From Ascarosepion bandense (Eukaryota; Mollusca; Cephalopoda; Sepiida; Sepiidae), in assembly GCA_037127315.1 (NCBI GenBank), contig JBBBDQ010000750.1, forward strand, positions 5,098,501 to 5,162,500: a stretch of 64,000 bases of DNA, in the 5' to 3' direction. The stretch's first letter is position 1. Every line of letters begins with the position of its first letter. The position numbers were made by a program, and so were the translations under genes. This document shows positions 41,021 through 51,334 of this stretch, piece by piece. The notes under the pieces are model-generated. The model did not search any database. It was given only the letters and a program-made list of their open reading frames with translations, and was not told where the DNA came from.

Positions 41021-41062
41021 CTTGTATCCATCTCCAAGATAGTGCCAATCAAATCCACGCTA

Positions 41063-41280
41063 CGATTTACTGTTTTTTCTGTTATAAAAAGAAAAACACA
41101 CAGCTTAAGAAATCAGATCATAATGTCGATATCTTGATTTTTTCAAACTTTACTATTATGTCATGTAATTAATATTTTACCGGATGTTCTATTAAGACGT
41201 GTGGGAGTTAACAATAAATAAAACAGTGGTATTGGTAAAAATTTAGTGATTTCACTCTTGGATGATGTTTTTTGAGCCGT
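41063..41280. other. AT-rich spacer, no feature seen
   Basis: No gene or repeat recognised. Confidence 0.4.
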
Positions 41281-41760
41281 GGCAATTATGGCCTGGATTG
41301 GATGCTATTGATGTCGAAGATTTTTGGTTCCGTCCAGGACGGCGCTACATGCCACAGAGTCCATGCAATAATGGCTTTATTGCATTATCTCTCGAAACAG
41401 TGATTACATTTGGTCACCTTGATCGTGCAAATTGACGCCTTTAGGTTCCTTCCTTTGGGCTCATCGCAAAAGTAAGGTTTATGCAAACAAGCCGACAAAA
41501 ATTCAACAGCTGAAGGATGAGATACTAAAGAATATTGGTGAGATCGAGGAGATACTATACAGAGACGCCATCAAAAATTTTGACCATCGAGTGGAGCCTT
41601 GGCGAACATTTAGCCGATATTACGTTTCACACATAATCGGCATGACTCAACATGATTTAATAATGAAATTAATAAAGTTTCACTAATAACATTGTTTTAT
41701 TTACTGCGAACTTCGACCTTGATTAATGTAACATCCTTTATTACAAGCAAATAATACCAA
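41281..41760 (+). pseudogene. Tc1/mariner-superfamily transposase C-terminal fragment
   Basis: In two frames: DVEDFWF with a QDGA-like block damaged to RPGRRYMP, then (41432-41686) MTPLGSFLWAHRKSKVYANK and QQLKDEILKNIGEIEEI. The LTPLDFFLWG-type block carries the third catalytic residue, and KSKVYANKP is family-typical. It resembles but does not equal 15148-15945. The N-terminal half is missing. Confidence 0.65.
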
Positions 41761-41863
41761 TTTATCTAAATTAATAGGTAAATTTTTCCCCTGTTCATGT
41801 TGATCACAGACAATATCAGCGCGAAACAACCCGTCACTGATTTTGAAACACGTATATTTGTTC

Positions 41864-42168
41864 GTTGCGGTACAGTGGATATCGGCTCGGAACGAGAAAT
41901 CGGGGAGCCGCGTTCAAATTCCAGTTGAATTCATTGCATTCACTTACGCGTAAATACCCTTGGGAAAGGTAATAATCCGTCTATTCCTTCCAGTTATGGG
42001 TTAAATAACAGGACAGATTGGGTTCTATAGTTTTGGCTGGCAACCAATCTACCGCAGAAAACAATGGCAACCTACTGCGGGATAATCTTCTGTACAGTCA
42101 GTCATGTCTCTTTCCAGACATGATCGCCCAAGCGTGTATCACGTATGCCACTTAACTAAGTGAATGTA
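41864..42168 (+). mobile_element. SINE family A, near full length
   Basis: GCGGTACAGTGGATATCGGC begins the tRNA-like head, and the copy ends in GGCACTTAACTAAGTGAATG. It is followed by the same hairpin block as at 9377-9480. Confidence 0.85.
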
Positions 42169-42320
42169 ATAGAAATATAATTAAAAATTCTACTGGGTAT
42201 AAAGTGGGGGATCAGTCTTATATTGTGAAGAAGTAATAAACTGATCCCCCACTAATTACTACATAATAAGATAATACAGCTCTTCCCTTTCTAGCTATGA
42301 GTCAAATAACAGGACAGTAT
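42169..42320. repeat. Hairpin block, second copy of the SINE-hairpin composite
   Basis: Arms AGTGGGGGATCAGT (42203-42216) and ACTGATCCCCCACT (42240-42253) are identical to the first copy. It is followed by a short SINE piece, GAGTCAAATAACAGGACAG, before the similarity stops. Confidence 0.75.
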
Positions 42321-42374
42321 GTGGCTTACCTTTTCATTCTTGTATAATATATGGCCTACCCGGTTTGAGGATGT

Positions 42375-42940
42375 GCGCTGTGGTACAGTGGATGTTGGCT
42401 CGGAACGAGAAGTCGGGGAGCCAAGTTCAAATTCCAGTTGAATTCATTGCATTCACTTACGCGTTAATACCATTGGGAAAGGTATTAATCCGTCTCTTCT
42501 TTCCAGTTATGGGTTAAATAACAGGACAGATTGGGTTCTATAGCCTTGGCTGGCAACCAATCTACCGCAGAAAGCAATGGCAACCTACTGCGGGATAATC
42601 TTCTGCCCAGTCAGTCATGTCACTTTCGAGACATGATCGCCCAAAGCGTGTATCACGTATGGCACGTAACTGACTGACTGAAAGTAAATGTGTTTCGGCC
42701 ATCTAAAGCAATGGCAACCTACTGCGGGATAATCTTCTGCCCAGTCAGTCATGTCACTTTCGAGACATGATCGCCCAAAGCGTGTATCACGTATGGCACT
42801 TAACTGACTGACTGAAAGTAAATATGTTTCGGCCATCTAAAGCAATGGCAACCTACTGCGGGATAACCTTCTGCCCAGTCAGTCATGTCTCTTTTGAGAC
42901 ATGATCGCCCAAGCGTTTACCACGTATGGCACTTAAATAA
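42375..42940 (+). mobile_element. SINE family A with a three-copy 134-bp tandem of its 3' half
   Basis: A full SINE (42375-42683) is followed by two more rounds of its last 110 bp plus a 24-bp linker, AAAGTAAATGTGTTTCGGCC. AAAGCAATGG starts at 42571, 42705 and 42839, an exact 134-bp period. The units are nearly identical, so the amplification is recent. Confidence 0.9.
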
Positions 42941-43390
42941 CTGTCATGTTTGTTCCAATGATGGTTTCCAGAATAATTCGACCTATTTCCACCTTCTTTG
43001 TAGAGCTGTACACTTGTGTGACTGCAAGTGGGAAGCGCTTGGGTAATTTTAGTGACCAGTTTTCACTGAAGAATCTGTCATAGTCTAGGAAGCTTCAAGT
43101 ATTGTGTTTTCTATGCTGATCACGACACAATGTCCGCACACCATTCTGCCCTCGTTTTAACTCGAATCCATAGACTTCAATCGCGTCAGCTTTTCGTCTC
43201 CCGGTTCGCATTCCCGCCTCTTCTGTGACAACGAAACAACGACTAATGAATGGCGAAATTGAATTCGACAGACGCCCGACGAGAAAGCGTGGCTATAAGC
43301 ATGCGAAAGTGAATATTCCTTAACCTGTATTTGTGTTTGCTGGTGTGTGCGGTGCGTGTGTCAGTGTGCACAGTGAAAACGCGTACCAAC
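42941..43390. other. No recognisable feature
   Basis: Slightly CpG-richer DNA at 43130-43310 with no open frame of note. A short GTGCGGTGCGTGTGTCAGTG-type stretch precedes the TATC array. Confidence 0.4.
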
Positions 43391-43396
43391 ATTAGC

Positions 43397-43397
43397 A

Positions 43398-43461
<64 letters not shown>

Positions 43462-43509
43462 CCTCCCTTTCGCTCACTATCTATCTATCTATCTATCTAT
43501 CTATGTATA

Positions 43510-43562
<53 letters not shown>

Positions 43563-43571
43563 CTTTATTTA

Positions 43572-43602
<31 letters not shown>

Positions 43603-43608
43603 GACCCA

Positions 43609-43667
<59 letters not shown>

Positions 43668-43675
43668 TCCACAAG

Positions 43676-43718
<43 letters not shown>

Positions 43719-43764
43719 GTCTCCACAAGTATCTATCTATCTATCTATCTATCTCCGCTGGTTC

Positions 43765-43801
<37 letters not shown>

Positions 43802-43803
43802 AA
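43397..43803. repeat. Compound (ATCT)n / (TA)n array, about 400 bp
   Basis: At least seven ATCT blocks, separated by short recurring unique words (GTCTCCACAAGT appears twice, at 43665 and 43720), with a (TA)n tract at 43629-43664. The 177-codon Ile-Tyr-Leu-Ser frame is an artefact. Confidence 0.95.
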
Positions 43804-44234
43804 GTCACTCATGCACATAACCATGTATATACATGAACACATATACACATGTTCTTCGTCTTAGTATACTGATGCAGATTTTTCTTTATTTTTATGTATT
43901 CACAAGGGTAATATTATAATTACCTGTTTAGAAAATTATGTGAACTAACTAATTTGCGATATTTATTATCTGCCATATTATAAAAAATAATTATGAAAAC
44001 AATTTTATTCCTAAATTTATAAAAATGGCTGTAAACGACAGAACTTGAAAAAAACACCTAACTACGAGTAACTCTAAATATAATTTCTGAAAAAATGCAT
44101 TATTCAGACATTCATTTCAGTTGCTAAAAAATCCCATAAACTGTCTAAAATTAATTGCAACCCTTTTGCATTTATTCATCTTTTTCTCGAGAACAAAAAT
44201 GTTAAATATTTTTTATTTGTGAATCTGTTTACAA
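43804..44234. other. AT-rich spacer, no feature seen
   Basis: No gene or repeat recognised. Confidence 0.4.
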
Positions 44235-44505
44235 GAATAGCTTCAAATAACTGGGAAGTGTTTTGACAGAGGATGGAAAGTGCGACATGGAGATCCAAAG
44301 ACGCAGTGGCATGACCAAAAACGCATTTCAGAAGCTAACCAGAGTATTGAACAACAGGAAAATCTCATTAGAAACAAAGAAAAGAGTGCTGGATTGTTAT
44401 GTGATATCTGTATAGAAGTGAATGTTGGACAATCTCATCAAAGATGAAGGAGGTGCTTGAGACAGCAGAAATGTGGTTTTACAGAAGGATGTTGAGGAGA
44501 CCATG
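44235..44505 (+). pseudogene. RTE-like non-LTR retrotransposon fragment
   Basis: LQITGKCFDRGWKVRHGDPK in one frame corresponds to the family's YLGSVLTEDGKCDTEIQRR in another. ISLETKKRVLDCYVISV and ETAEMWFYRRMLR follow. Truncated at both ends. Confidence 0.65.
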
Positions 44506-44549
44506 CACAAAATCGTCGGTGATGGTGGATTTTATAATATTTCAGTTTA

Positions 44550-44595
44550 AACTACCTCTCTGAAGATGGCTCATGTGAGCCGAAAGCTTAGAAGA
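44550..44595 (+). repeat. CTGAAGA-hairpin-GAAA motif
   Basis: CTGAAGA (44560-44566) is followed by a GGCTC/GAGCC stem around ATGT and then GAAA (44582-44585). It resembles a hammerhead stem-II region with one extra base, but no cleavage triplet or stem I is visible. Confidence 0.35.
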
Positions 44596-44839
44596 AAACC
44601 AATAAATAATTATCCAAATGTTGGAGAATTTTTGTCTTTATTTTCAACTGAAATTAAAGCAAAAATACGACGTTTAGAACGGCTCATGATTAAACATAAT
44701 AGACATTCATTGTCTCTTATATTTAATAGCATATGTCTAGAAAAAAAATATATATATATAAACTTATTTATTTGTTTTGAACATTATTTTTAATGGAAAC
44801 TCATATTTGTTATTTTATTATTAAAAAAGTATATTTATT

Positions 44840-44846
44840 TATTTGA

Positions 44847-44895
<49 letters not shown>
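44840..44895. repeat. (TA)n microsatellite
   Basis: TA tracts from about 44847 to 44895 with a CATA interruption. Confidence 0.9.
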
Positions 44896-44897
<2 letters not shown>

Positions 44898-45330
44898 GAA
44901 AGAAAGAATAAGAGAAAGAGTGAGTGAACAGAGTCTTCCAGATGTTTGTTTTCTTCAGGAGAAAATGCTGTTAAAACTATTAAAATGCTTTGAGAAGTTT
45001 TAAGGAAGCGGCTTTAGTTGCGATTCAAGTATATGCGCGTGGATCGTATTCCGAATGTGGTTAATATCACTTGAAACTTTATATATATATATATTGAGAA
45101 AAGGAATAAGAGATAGAGATAGAGAGAAAGAGAGATAGAGAATGAGTGAAAGAGAACAGTGTTTTTCTGAAGTTATGTTTTCTTTAGAAGAAAATGCCGT
45201 TGAAACTGTTAAAATGCTTTGAGAAGTTTAAAGGAAGTGGCTTTATCTGAGGCCCAAGTATATGCGTTGTGTTCGCGTTTCAAATGTAGTTAAATGTCAC
45301 TTGAAAATTTCCGAAATAACTAAAATTTTG
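44896..45330. repeat. Diverged tandem pair of about 240 bp
   Basis: GAAAATGCTGTTAAAACTAT then TGCTTTGAGAAGTTTTAAGG near 44960-45010 recurs as GAAAATGCCGTTGAAACTGT then TGCTTTGAGAAGTTTAAAGG near 45190-45240, followed in both by a CAAGTATATGCG word. No gene recognised. Confidence 0.65.
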
Positions 45331-45479
45331 TTCACCGCGCAATCAATGAAGATCATCGTCGAACTGAATGTGAAATATTTAAGGTGACTGATTTGTCTTG
45401 GATTTCATACCGACCAAAGTTAATAGCTAATTGAAAATGAAACGCTTTTCCGTAAAATTTGTGACTCTCTGGAAAGTGA

Positions 45480-46160
45480 AGAAAGTAGAGAAGAAGAAAG
45501 ATTTTAGAGAAGTTAAAGAAAGAAACAGAAGAAGAAGAAGAAGAAGAAGAAGAGCGACGAACGGCGGAATTTTGGAGAAAAATTACTAAGAAAAACATGA
45601 AAGAACAGGAAAAGAAAAAGAATAAAATTAAGAAAGAATAAAATAAAATAAATTGAAGAATGAAAAATGTTGATGAAAGATTTTTTGTAGAAAAGAAGGT
45701 AAAAAGAGAAATGAAAGAGTTGAGGTGAATGAAAGAATAACAAGGAAATTACAAACAAAAAAAGAATAAAAATTATGAAAAGGAAATAAGAAATTGCACA
45801 AAAGGAAGAATGAGGGACAGAAAGAAGAAGAAATGATGAAAAAGAATAAAAAATTAAGGTGAAAAAAAACAAAGATTGGAAAAGAAGAAAGAATGACTGG
45901 AGGAATTAGAAGAGTTACAATCAGGAAGGTGAAAAAGAAAGTAAATGACAAAAAATTAAAGAAAGAAAAACTCAGTGTGAAGAAAGAATGAACAAATAAA
46001 AATAGAACTTGCAAACATGATAGAAAAAAATAAGATGATGGAAACAGAACTAAAGAATGAATTTTGGTGACAAGGAGAAAGCGGGGGGGGGCCCGAAAAG
46101 AATGAATGAACGAATGACAAAGACGTTGAGGACAAGATGAAAAAAAATGACGAGAAGGAA
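45480..46160. repeat. Second polypurine tract
   Basis: About 650 bp of A/G-dominated plus strand (AGAAGAAGAAG, then GAAAAAGAATAAAA types). Minus-strand Phe/Ser-rich frames are artefacts. A run of nine G is at 46084-46092. Confidence 0.85.
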
Positions 46161-46223
46161 CTACAGTGTTCCCTCGCCACTTCGCGGTTTACATTTCGTA
46201 ATCTCGTTGTATTACGGGGTTTA

Positions 46224-46257
<34 letters not shown>
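46224..46257. repeat. (TA)n microsatellite
   Basis: About 34 bp of TA abutting the 5S rRNA-like segment. Confidence 0.95.
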
Positions 46258-46260
<3 letters not shown>

Positions 46261-46331
46261 CGAAGTTAAGCAACGTTGAGCCTGGTCAGTACTAGAGGGA
46301 TGACCGTTTGGGAATACCAGGTACTGTAAGC
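46258..46331 (+). pseudogene. 5S rRNA 3' portion (about 74 nt)
   Basis: CACCGAAGTTAAGCAACGTT, then GGTCAGTACTAGAGGGATGA and CCGTTTGGGAATACCAGGTA, match the 3' two-thirds of animal 5S rRNA. The stretch includes the internal control region (box A, intermediate element, box C). The 5' third is replaced by (TA)n. It runs within 15 bp into a SINE family A head. Confidence 0.85.
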
Positions 46332-46339
46332 GATTATTG

Positions 46340-46500
46340 GCAGATGTGCGATGCGGTACAGTGGATATCGGCTCGGAAAGAGAAATCGGTGAGCCGAGTT
46401 CGATTTTCAGTCGAATACTCTGCATTCATTTACGCACTGGTACCCTTGGGAAAAGTATTAATCCGTCCCTTCCCTCCAGTTATGGGCTAAATATCTGAGG
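46340..46500 (+). mobile_element. SINE family A 5' half, fused downstream of 5S sequence
   Basis: GCGGTACAGTGGATATCGGC head through CCAGTTATGGGCTAAATA; the 3' half is missing. Only this copy follows a 5S sequence, so the fusion may be a composite promoter or a chance insertion. Confidence 0.8.
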
Positions 46501-46662
46501 TCTGCTGTTCATGCGATCCGTGGCGAACTTCTGCACCGATTGTTTGTTATCAGCAGTTCCAAAAAGTGTGGATGCTGCTACACAAGCCTTCACTACTCAA
46601 AATAATTCTTTGTGTGGCAGTAAGAGTTAGACACTCATATGTCGAAACCGACGTGAGAGTCC

Positions 46663-46666
<4 letters not shown>

Positions 46667-46708
<42 letters not shown>
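46667..46708. repeat. (TA)n microsatellite
   Basis: About 42 bp of TA at the ribozyme end of the next SINE. Confidence 0.95.
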
Positions 46709-46711
<3 letters not shown>

Positions 46712-46815
46712 GCAAGCCTGTTTCGCTGTATCATCAGTGTGGCTAGTCATCCACTTGCTTCTGGCCGGGATCGAAACTCGACCGATTTGGTGCCATTGGA
46801 GTCGCTACTCCTTTT
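46709..46815 (-). mobile_element. SINE family B, hammerhead damaged
   Basis: Minus strand: a tRNA-like end with GTTTCGATCCCGGCCAGAAG as box B, then CTGATGATACAGCGAAACAG. The 5' strand of stem II (GCTGTG) is deleted, so the hammerhead cannot fold. As at 15976, the end abuts (TA)n. Confidence 0.75.
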
Positions 46816-46924
46816 ATATATAATTTAATAGCGCGGGAATTACAAAAACTAGCGGAAAATCAGCAGAAAAACGAAAATCATAAAAATTCGTTATTTTAAT
46901 GCATTTAATTGGTATATAGGGATA

Positions 46925-47150
46925 GAAGATTTTCCTGCAGTAGGATGCCATTACTTTCTGGAGTGGAATGGCTACCTGCTAAGGCTATGGAACCTAATCT
47001 GTTTTGCTATTTAACCCATAGTTAGCAGAAGAAACAACGGGTTATTAACTTTCCTAGGGTATTTGCGTGTATGTGAATGTAACGAATTCAACTGGAATTC
47101 GATCTCGACTCTCCTCGCTGTTGTTCCGATATTCACTGCCTCAAAACGCA
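46925..47150 (-). mobile_element. SINE family A, diverged
   Basis: Plus strand reads GATTTTCCTGCAGTAGGATG, ATTTAACCCATAGTTAGCAG and TGTTCCGATATTCACTGCCT at the head end. About 15-20 percent diverged from the best copies. Confidence 0.7.
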
Positions 47151-47410
47151 CATTCATGAGACTGCAGAGGTAATTACATTTATATGACTATCGATGAAGA
47201 TTAGCCTCGCATGGTGCCGGGTCAGCACGCACTGGAATGCCGATGCACTGCTTCAGTGATTCACATTACCGACCTGATAACAGTGACGTGCAGAGGTTTG
47301 GGGATGCCGTGGCAAACTCATTAATTGTATGCCCTTAAAACTCAAGTGTGGGATGGGTCTATAGGGCTCAGCCCTATAGGAAAGCCAGACATTTATATGT
47401 AAACTAGCAA
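47151..47410. other. No recognisable feature
   Basis: Unassigned; GGCTCAGCCCTATAGGAAAG near 47370 is not matched elsewhere in the window. Confidence 0.35.
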
Positions 47411-47820
47411 CTAGCAGTATAGCCCGGCGTTGCTCGTGTGTAATGAAAGCTTTAAAACTAATCTATGGTCCTGGAGCTCAGACTCTTTGGACGTTGGCAC
47501 GAAAGACTAAAAAGCCATAGTTGTTTCCAGTTAAAGCGAAACCGTAGACTGAAAGAAAAATGAATGGATGTAAGTCAAATTTTGATTTTCTGGTATCGAT
47601 ATCAAATAAGTTCTTTTCGTCGTAAACTGAATTTTGTAGGCTAAATAAGACTTCTGAGTAAATGGTATGATGGCTGAGACTAAGAACTACAATTATACTT
47701 ACTTAGAGCCAAACCCGAAGCAAAACCTAAAATAAAAGGGCTGAAAAAAATACAGACATACAGGCAGATAAACAGACACACATACAAACATCTTAACTTT
47801 TATATATATATATATCTTGC

Positions 47821-47865
<45 letters not shown>

Positions 47866-48183
47866 TACCTTTATATATATATATATATATATAATAGGTA
47901 AGATATATATATTATCGATTTTCTGCATTATTGCAAGAACTGCAACCTTGAAACTTCTGAATATCGTTTCTTATGTCTTTGTCTATGAGTGTATCAAATT
48001 TGATTAAAATCGGACCACTCCTTCTATAACCCGATTTTTTCGATTATCGATTTTCGATATTTATCGGGGGTACCTCGAAACAAAACCAAGCAAAGAACTC
48101 TCGCAGACGCTTATAGTACAACTGTGTACATTTTCAAGGAAATCGGTTCAGGCGTTTCGGAGTCCATAAGTAACGCACGCACA

Positions 48184-48239
<56 letters not shown>

Positions 48240-48265
48240 AAGTTCCATTCATAAATAAGTTTAGA
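47411..48265 (-). mobile_element. Helitron-like non-autonomous element
   Basis: Minus strand starts TCTAAACTTATTTATGAATG (48265) and ends with an ACGAGCAACGCCGGGCTATA hairpin followed by ACTGCTAG (47411). CTAG end, TC start and a subterminal hairpin are Helitron features. The interior holds (TG)n, (TC)n and three (TA)n tracts. About 300 bp is shared with 58244-58758 and 60756-61314 (AAATCGATAATCGAAAAAAT, CATAGACAAAGACATAAGAA). No helicase is encoded. Confidence 0.75.
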
Positions 48266-49358
48266 AATGCGAGAAATGAAGACATTCATGTGTAGAAATT
48301 GATGAAACATGAATTAAACATTTTATTCAAATTTAATTTGAAGTAAATTTTTATTTCTCTCTTTAATTTTATGCACCCCATATATGGATACACAGTGCCA
48401 TCGCACACACTGTACTCCTTTTCTACCGAACTGTAGTTTTCTTTCATCAGATGAGATGTTAGCAATTTCGTCTGTTGCTTAGTAAAACTAGGCGTAACTA
48501 TGTTTCCTCCTTTTCCAAACATGACTGATACTGAATTTTTAATTTCGGAAGAAAATTCATAGGAAAATATTTGTAAGATAAGAACAAGAATAAATGGCTT
48601 TCATAGTGTCACAAAGAGATTTTTGAAACATTAAGATATTGAAAAGTGGATTGATAAGAAAAAATATTTTAAGAAACTAATGTTGGTAATTGTCATGATG
48701 ACATCACCCATTACAACGGATTGAACTCTTTCTACAACTACATATACTTCCCCTCACAAGAGAATGTGAATGATTGTGTTTCCCGGCCTGATCTCGGCAC
48801 TGTCTCTTTTGTTATGATCCAGTTAGAGATTCTCAGTTCCACTTTATTTTGTCCCGTTTGATCACGTCTGGGTCAGTATTATATTTTCCCCTGTCCAAAT
48901 TATTTTCTCCTGTCCACTCCCTGTAGAAAGGGGGCCTCTTGATTCGGCCCTGTGGTCAGAATACAGCAGCCTCTTTGTTTTGAGGCGGGGTTGGGTCCAG
49001 CTAACTTCACATCTTTATTTTGTATTTTGAGTTGTAACATTTTCTGTTTTGGGGAATTATTGTTATTCCCCTCCTTCTCATGCAATTTCATGTGAGAGTT
49101 TTATCGATATTTTGTATTTTATAAAATTGTTGTTTCTATATGCACTTGAGGCGTTTTTAGGTCCCCAGATTGTCTTGCGAAATTTTGATACATGGCAGAT
49201 GTTGATGGACAAGTTCTTGTGATGATTGAAAAAAATTGTAACGTATGCTTGGGTCGTGAATCATAATAGCTAGGTATAAGATAGTTACTGTAGACCATCC
49301 TGAGTTTTGTCCATCCCTCCAAATCGGCCTTGTGCCACAATTATATATTACTCATAAT
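48266..49358. other. No recognisable gene
   Basis: 1.1 kb with short chance frames only. Confidence 0.35.
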
Positions 49359-49614
49359 AAATAAAGAGAGTGAGAGATACGCAGGAAATCAGCATAAGCA
49401 GATCAGCAGAGAGCGATAGGCAGAGATAAGCCAAAACTGCTACTGTACTACCATTGCGAGTCCCAGTTATAGTATTATTTCCTAAACCGTATTTATTCGT
49501 TCTACTAACAGAGTTCCAAGTATTTGTATTTTGATGTGTTTAATATATATATCGTTATTTACTATTTTGGTGTATGTATTATTTTCTTGCTGGACTCTTA
49601 ACCGGGTCACGACA
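49359..49614 (+). repeat. LTR-like direct repeat, copy 1
   Basis: Shares CAGATCAGCAGAGAGCGATA, CCCAGTTATAGTATTATTTC and the end CCGGGTCACGACA with 49938-50199. The CACGACA end is like an LTR 3' end. The 5' boundary is not defined. Confidence 0.55.
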
Positions 49615-49937
49615 CTAAGTAAGAGATTTCTCCGAAATTCATAAACGGGATTGAAGTCGGCCATTATCTGCTATGCTTTATCTCTGGGTGCTCACGTTCT
49701 GTAAAGTGGTTCAATTCAATTCTGTAAATTGAGTCAGTTTTTTACTGAATCGTCTAAGCAGTTTTGAAAACGAATTGAAAAATATTTTTATGTACACTTT
49801 ATCTGCACAAAAGATAAAAGATGCAATAACCATGCTGAATTTAATAAGTGTTACAGTAAATGAAAGCGTTGTTTTATTAATTTATTGATATACTGGTTGT
49901 GAGTTTAATAAGTAAAATACTTCCGCTCACAAAAGGT
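49615..49937. other. Spacer between the two LTR-like repeats
   Basis: AT-rich; no gag or pol motif visible, so this is not the interior of an intact retrotransposon. Confidence 0.4.
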
Positions 49938-50199
49938 GGCAGAGACAGTGAGAGCTCAGAGAGTAAGCAGTCCGCAGGAGATCAGTATAAGCAAATCAGC
50001 AGGAGAGCAATAGACAGAGATAAGCCAAGCCTGCTACCGAGTCCCAGTTATAGTATTACTTCCTAAACCGTATTCATCCGTTCTACTAACAGAGTTCCGC
50101 GTATTTGTATTTTGCTGTGCTTAATATATATATATCGTTATTTCCTATTTTGGTTGTTGTATTATTTTCTTGCTGAACTTCTTAACCGGGTCCACGACA
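49938..50199 (+). repeat. LTR-like direct repeat, copy 2
   Basis: About 85-90 percent like copy 1 by eye, in the same orientation, 585 bp downstream. Ends TAACCGGGTCCACGACA. Confidence 0.55.
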
Positions 50200-50399
50200 G
50201 TAATGTAAACAGTGAAGAAAGATAAAGAATATTAATATCTTTTTTTATTGATTGATTTGCTTTTTACGGCTTATCAACCCTTTGTGGATTATTTAAAGCC
50301 GAAACATGTTTTGGACTTTGAGAATAAGTCTTTTTTTTTTTGCGAGTGAATATTGCATTAACAATTTTTTAAGAACAAAAACAATTTTTTACAAATCTT

Positions 50400-50642
50400 A
50401 TTATTTAACCCGTAGCTAGAGGAGGAAATGCAAATGCATTCATACTTTTCCCAAGCGTATGTGCGTAAGTGAATGTAACGAACCCGACTGGAATTTAAAC
50501 ATAGATCGCTACATCCTTCAGTAACTATCTCACTCAATCACTTACTCACTTCGTTTAAACGATCACTAAATCTGTTAGACTCCACATTTGCGCGTAATTG
50601 AATGCAAAAAATTCAACTGGAATTCGAACTCGGCTAAGTACC
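50400..50642 (-). mobile_element. Two SINE family A head fragments
   Basis: TATTTAACCCGTAGCTAGAG to GAACCCGACTGGAATTTAAA (50400-50500) and GCGCGTAATTGAATGCAAAA to GGAATTCGAACTCGGCT (50588-50638), both minus strand. Confidence 0.6.
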
Positions 50643-51128
50643 CAAGGTTACTAAACCGTAAAAAACAAATCAACGAAGCAGTTGACAGAAAGTATATTAA
50701 AAAAAACTTTTAATGCATTATTCTCTTGCCAAAAAAGAAAAAAAAACAACAAATAAATAAATAAATAAATAAAATTATTCTTACAATTTAATTATTGCTC
50801 TAAGTAACCGACTAAAGGTTGATAAACCGTAAAATAATTATTAGATGGTTTGCATTTTTGGTAGCTGAGATTCTGTATGTTTAGACATTTAGAATAACGC
50901 TGTCGGGATTTTTGTTCGAATAATTGCGAAAATCCGCATTGCTTATGGTGAATATTTTAAGTTTGTACAATCACATAAAGGAAGATTTTGAATAGAAAAG
51001 ACAACGAAGAAAAGGAAAACGTTTCTCGATAATTTCGTATCGCTGGGTTAAATTTCATCGTTCAGGTGTATATGTCTTTCGGCAATGCTTGAAGTTACAA
51101 TAAAATCATATCAAGAGTGGCAAAAATG
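50643..51128. other. AT-rich spacer with (AAAT)n near 50750
   Basis: No gene recognised. Confidence 0.4.
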
Positions 51129-51260
51129 AATACATACAGGGTGTATGAAAAATACTTTTACAAATTTGTGGGCGGGTTCTTTACATCAAAACAAGGACAA
51201 AAGTCTATATAAACATTCTTTGTTTTTGAGTTATTAAGTTTAAAGAAGGTTTACTGTAGA
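51129..51260 (+). mobile_element. Possible mariner-type terminal segment
   Basis: ACAGGGTGTATGAAAAATAC at 51139 has the CAGGGTGT start of the transposon end seen near 15940. The following text is non-coding. May be a MITE end. Confidence 0.35.
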
Positions 51261-51334
51261 TGGCGCTGTTTTCCCAAATAGACTGTGTTATATTTGTCAT
51301 TCGTGTACATCTGTGGCTAGTCTGTCTTGAACGT

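Larger units (their letters stand above)
39040..41062 (-). mobile_element. R2/NeSL/Hero-like LINE with restriction-like endonuclease, 5'-truncated
   Basis: The best-preserved element in the window. From 41062 on the minus strand it encodes the later part of an RT, a zinc-knuckle region and a C-terminal restriction-like endonuclease in one frame broken by a single TAG at 40163-40165. The frame ends near 39314. The 3' region (39313-39040) holds a tRNA-like sequence with an A15 run. The RT upstream of the FMDD box is missing. Elements of this group often insert at specific sites; no target gene is recognisable here. Confidence 0.8.

Noticed and set aside
40476..41042. 188-codon plus-strand frame opposite the R2-like LINE
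   Set aside because: Antisense shadow of a recognised reverse-transcriptase frame.
43397..43803. CRISPR array
   Set aside because: Repeats are 4-bp microsatellite units, spacers are not unique, and the DNA is eukaryotic.
43331..43864. 177-codon open frame rich in Ile-Tyr-Leu-Ser
   Set aside because: It is a translation of the (ATCT)n/(TA)n array; the frame has no non-repetitive domain.
44550..44595. Third hammerhead ribozyme lineage
   Set aside because: Stem II and GAAA are suggestive, but there is an extra base and no cleavage triplet or stem I.
45513..46273. Overlapping minus-strand frames of 105-128 codons
   Set aside because: Low-complexity translation of the second polypurine tract and adjoining TA repeat.
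46258..46331. Functional 5S rRNA gene
   Set aside because: The 5' third is missing and replaced by a TA tract; no terminator T-run follows the 3' end.
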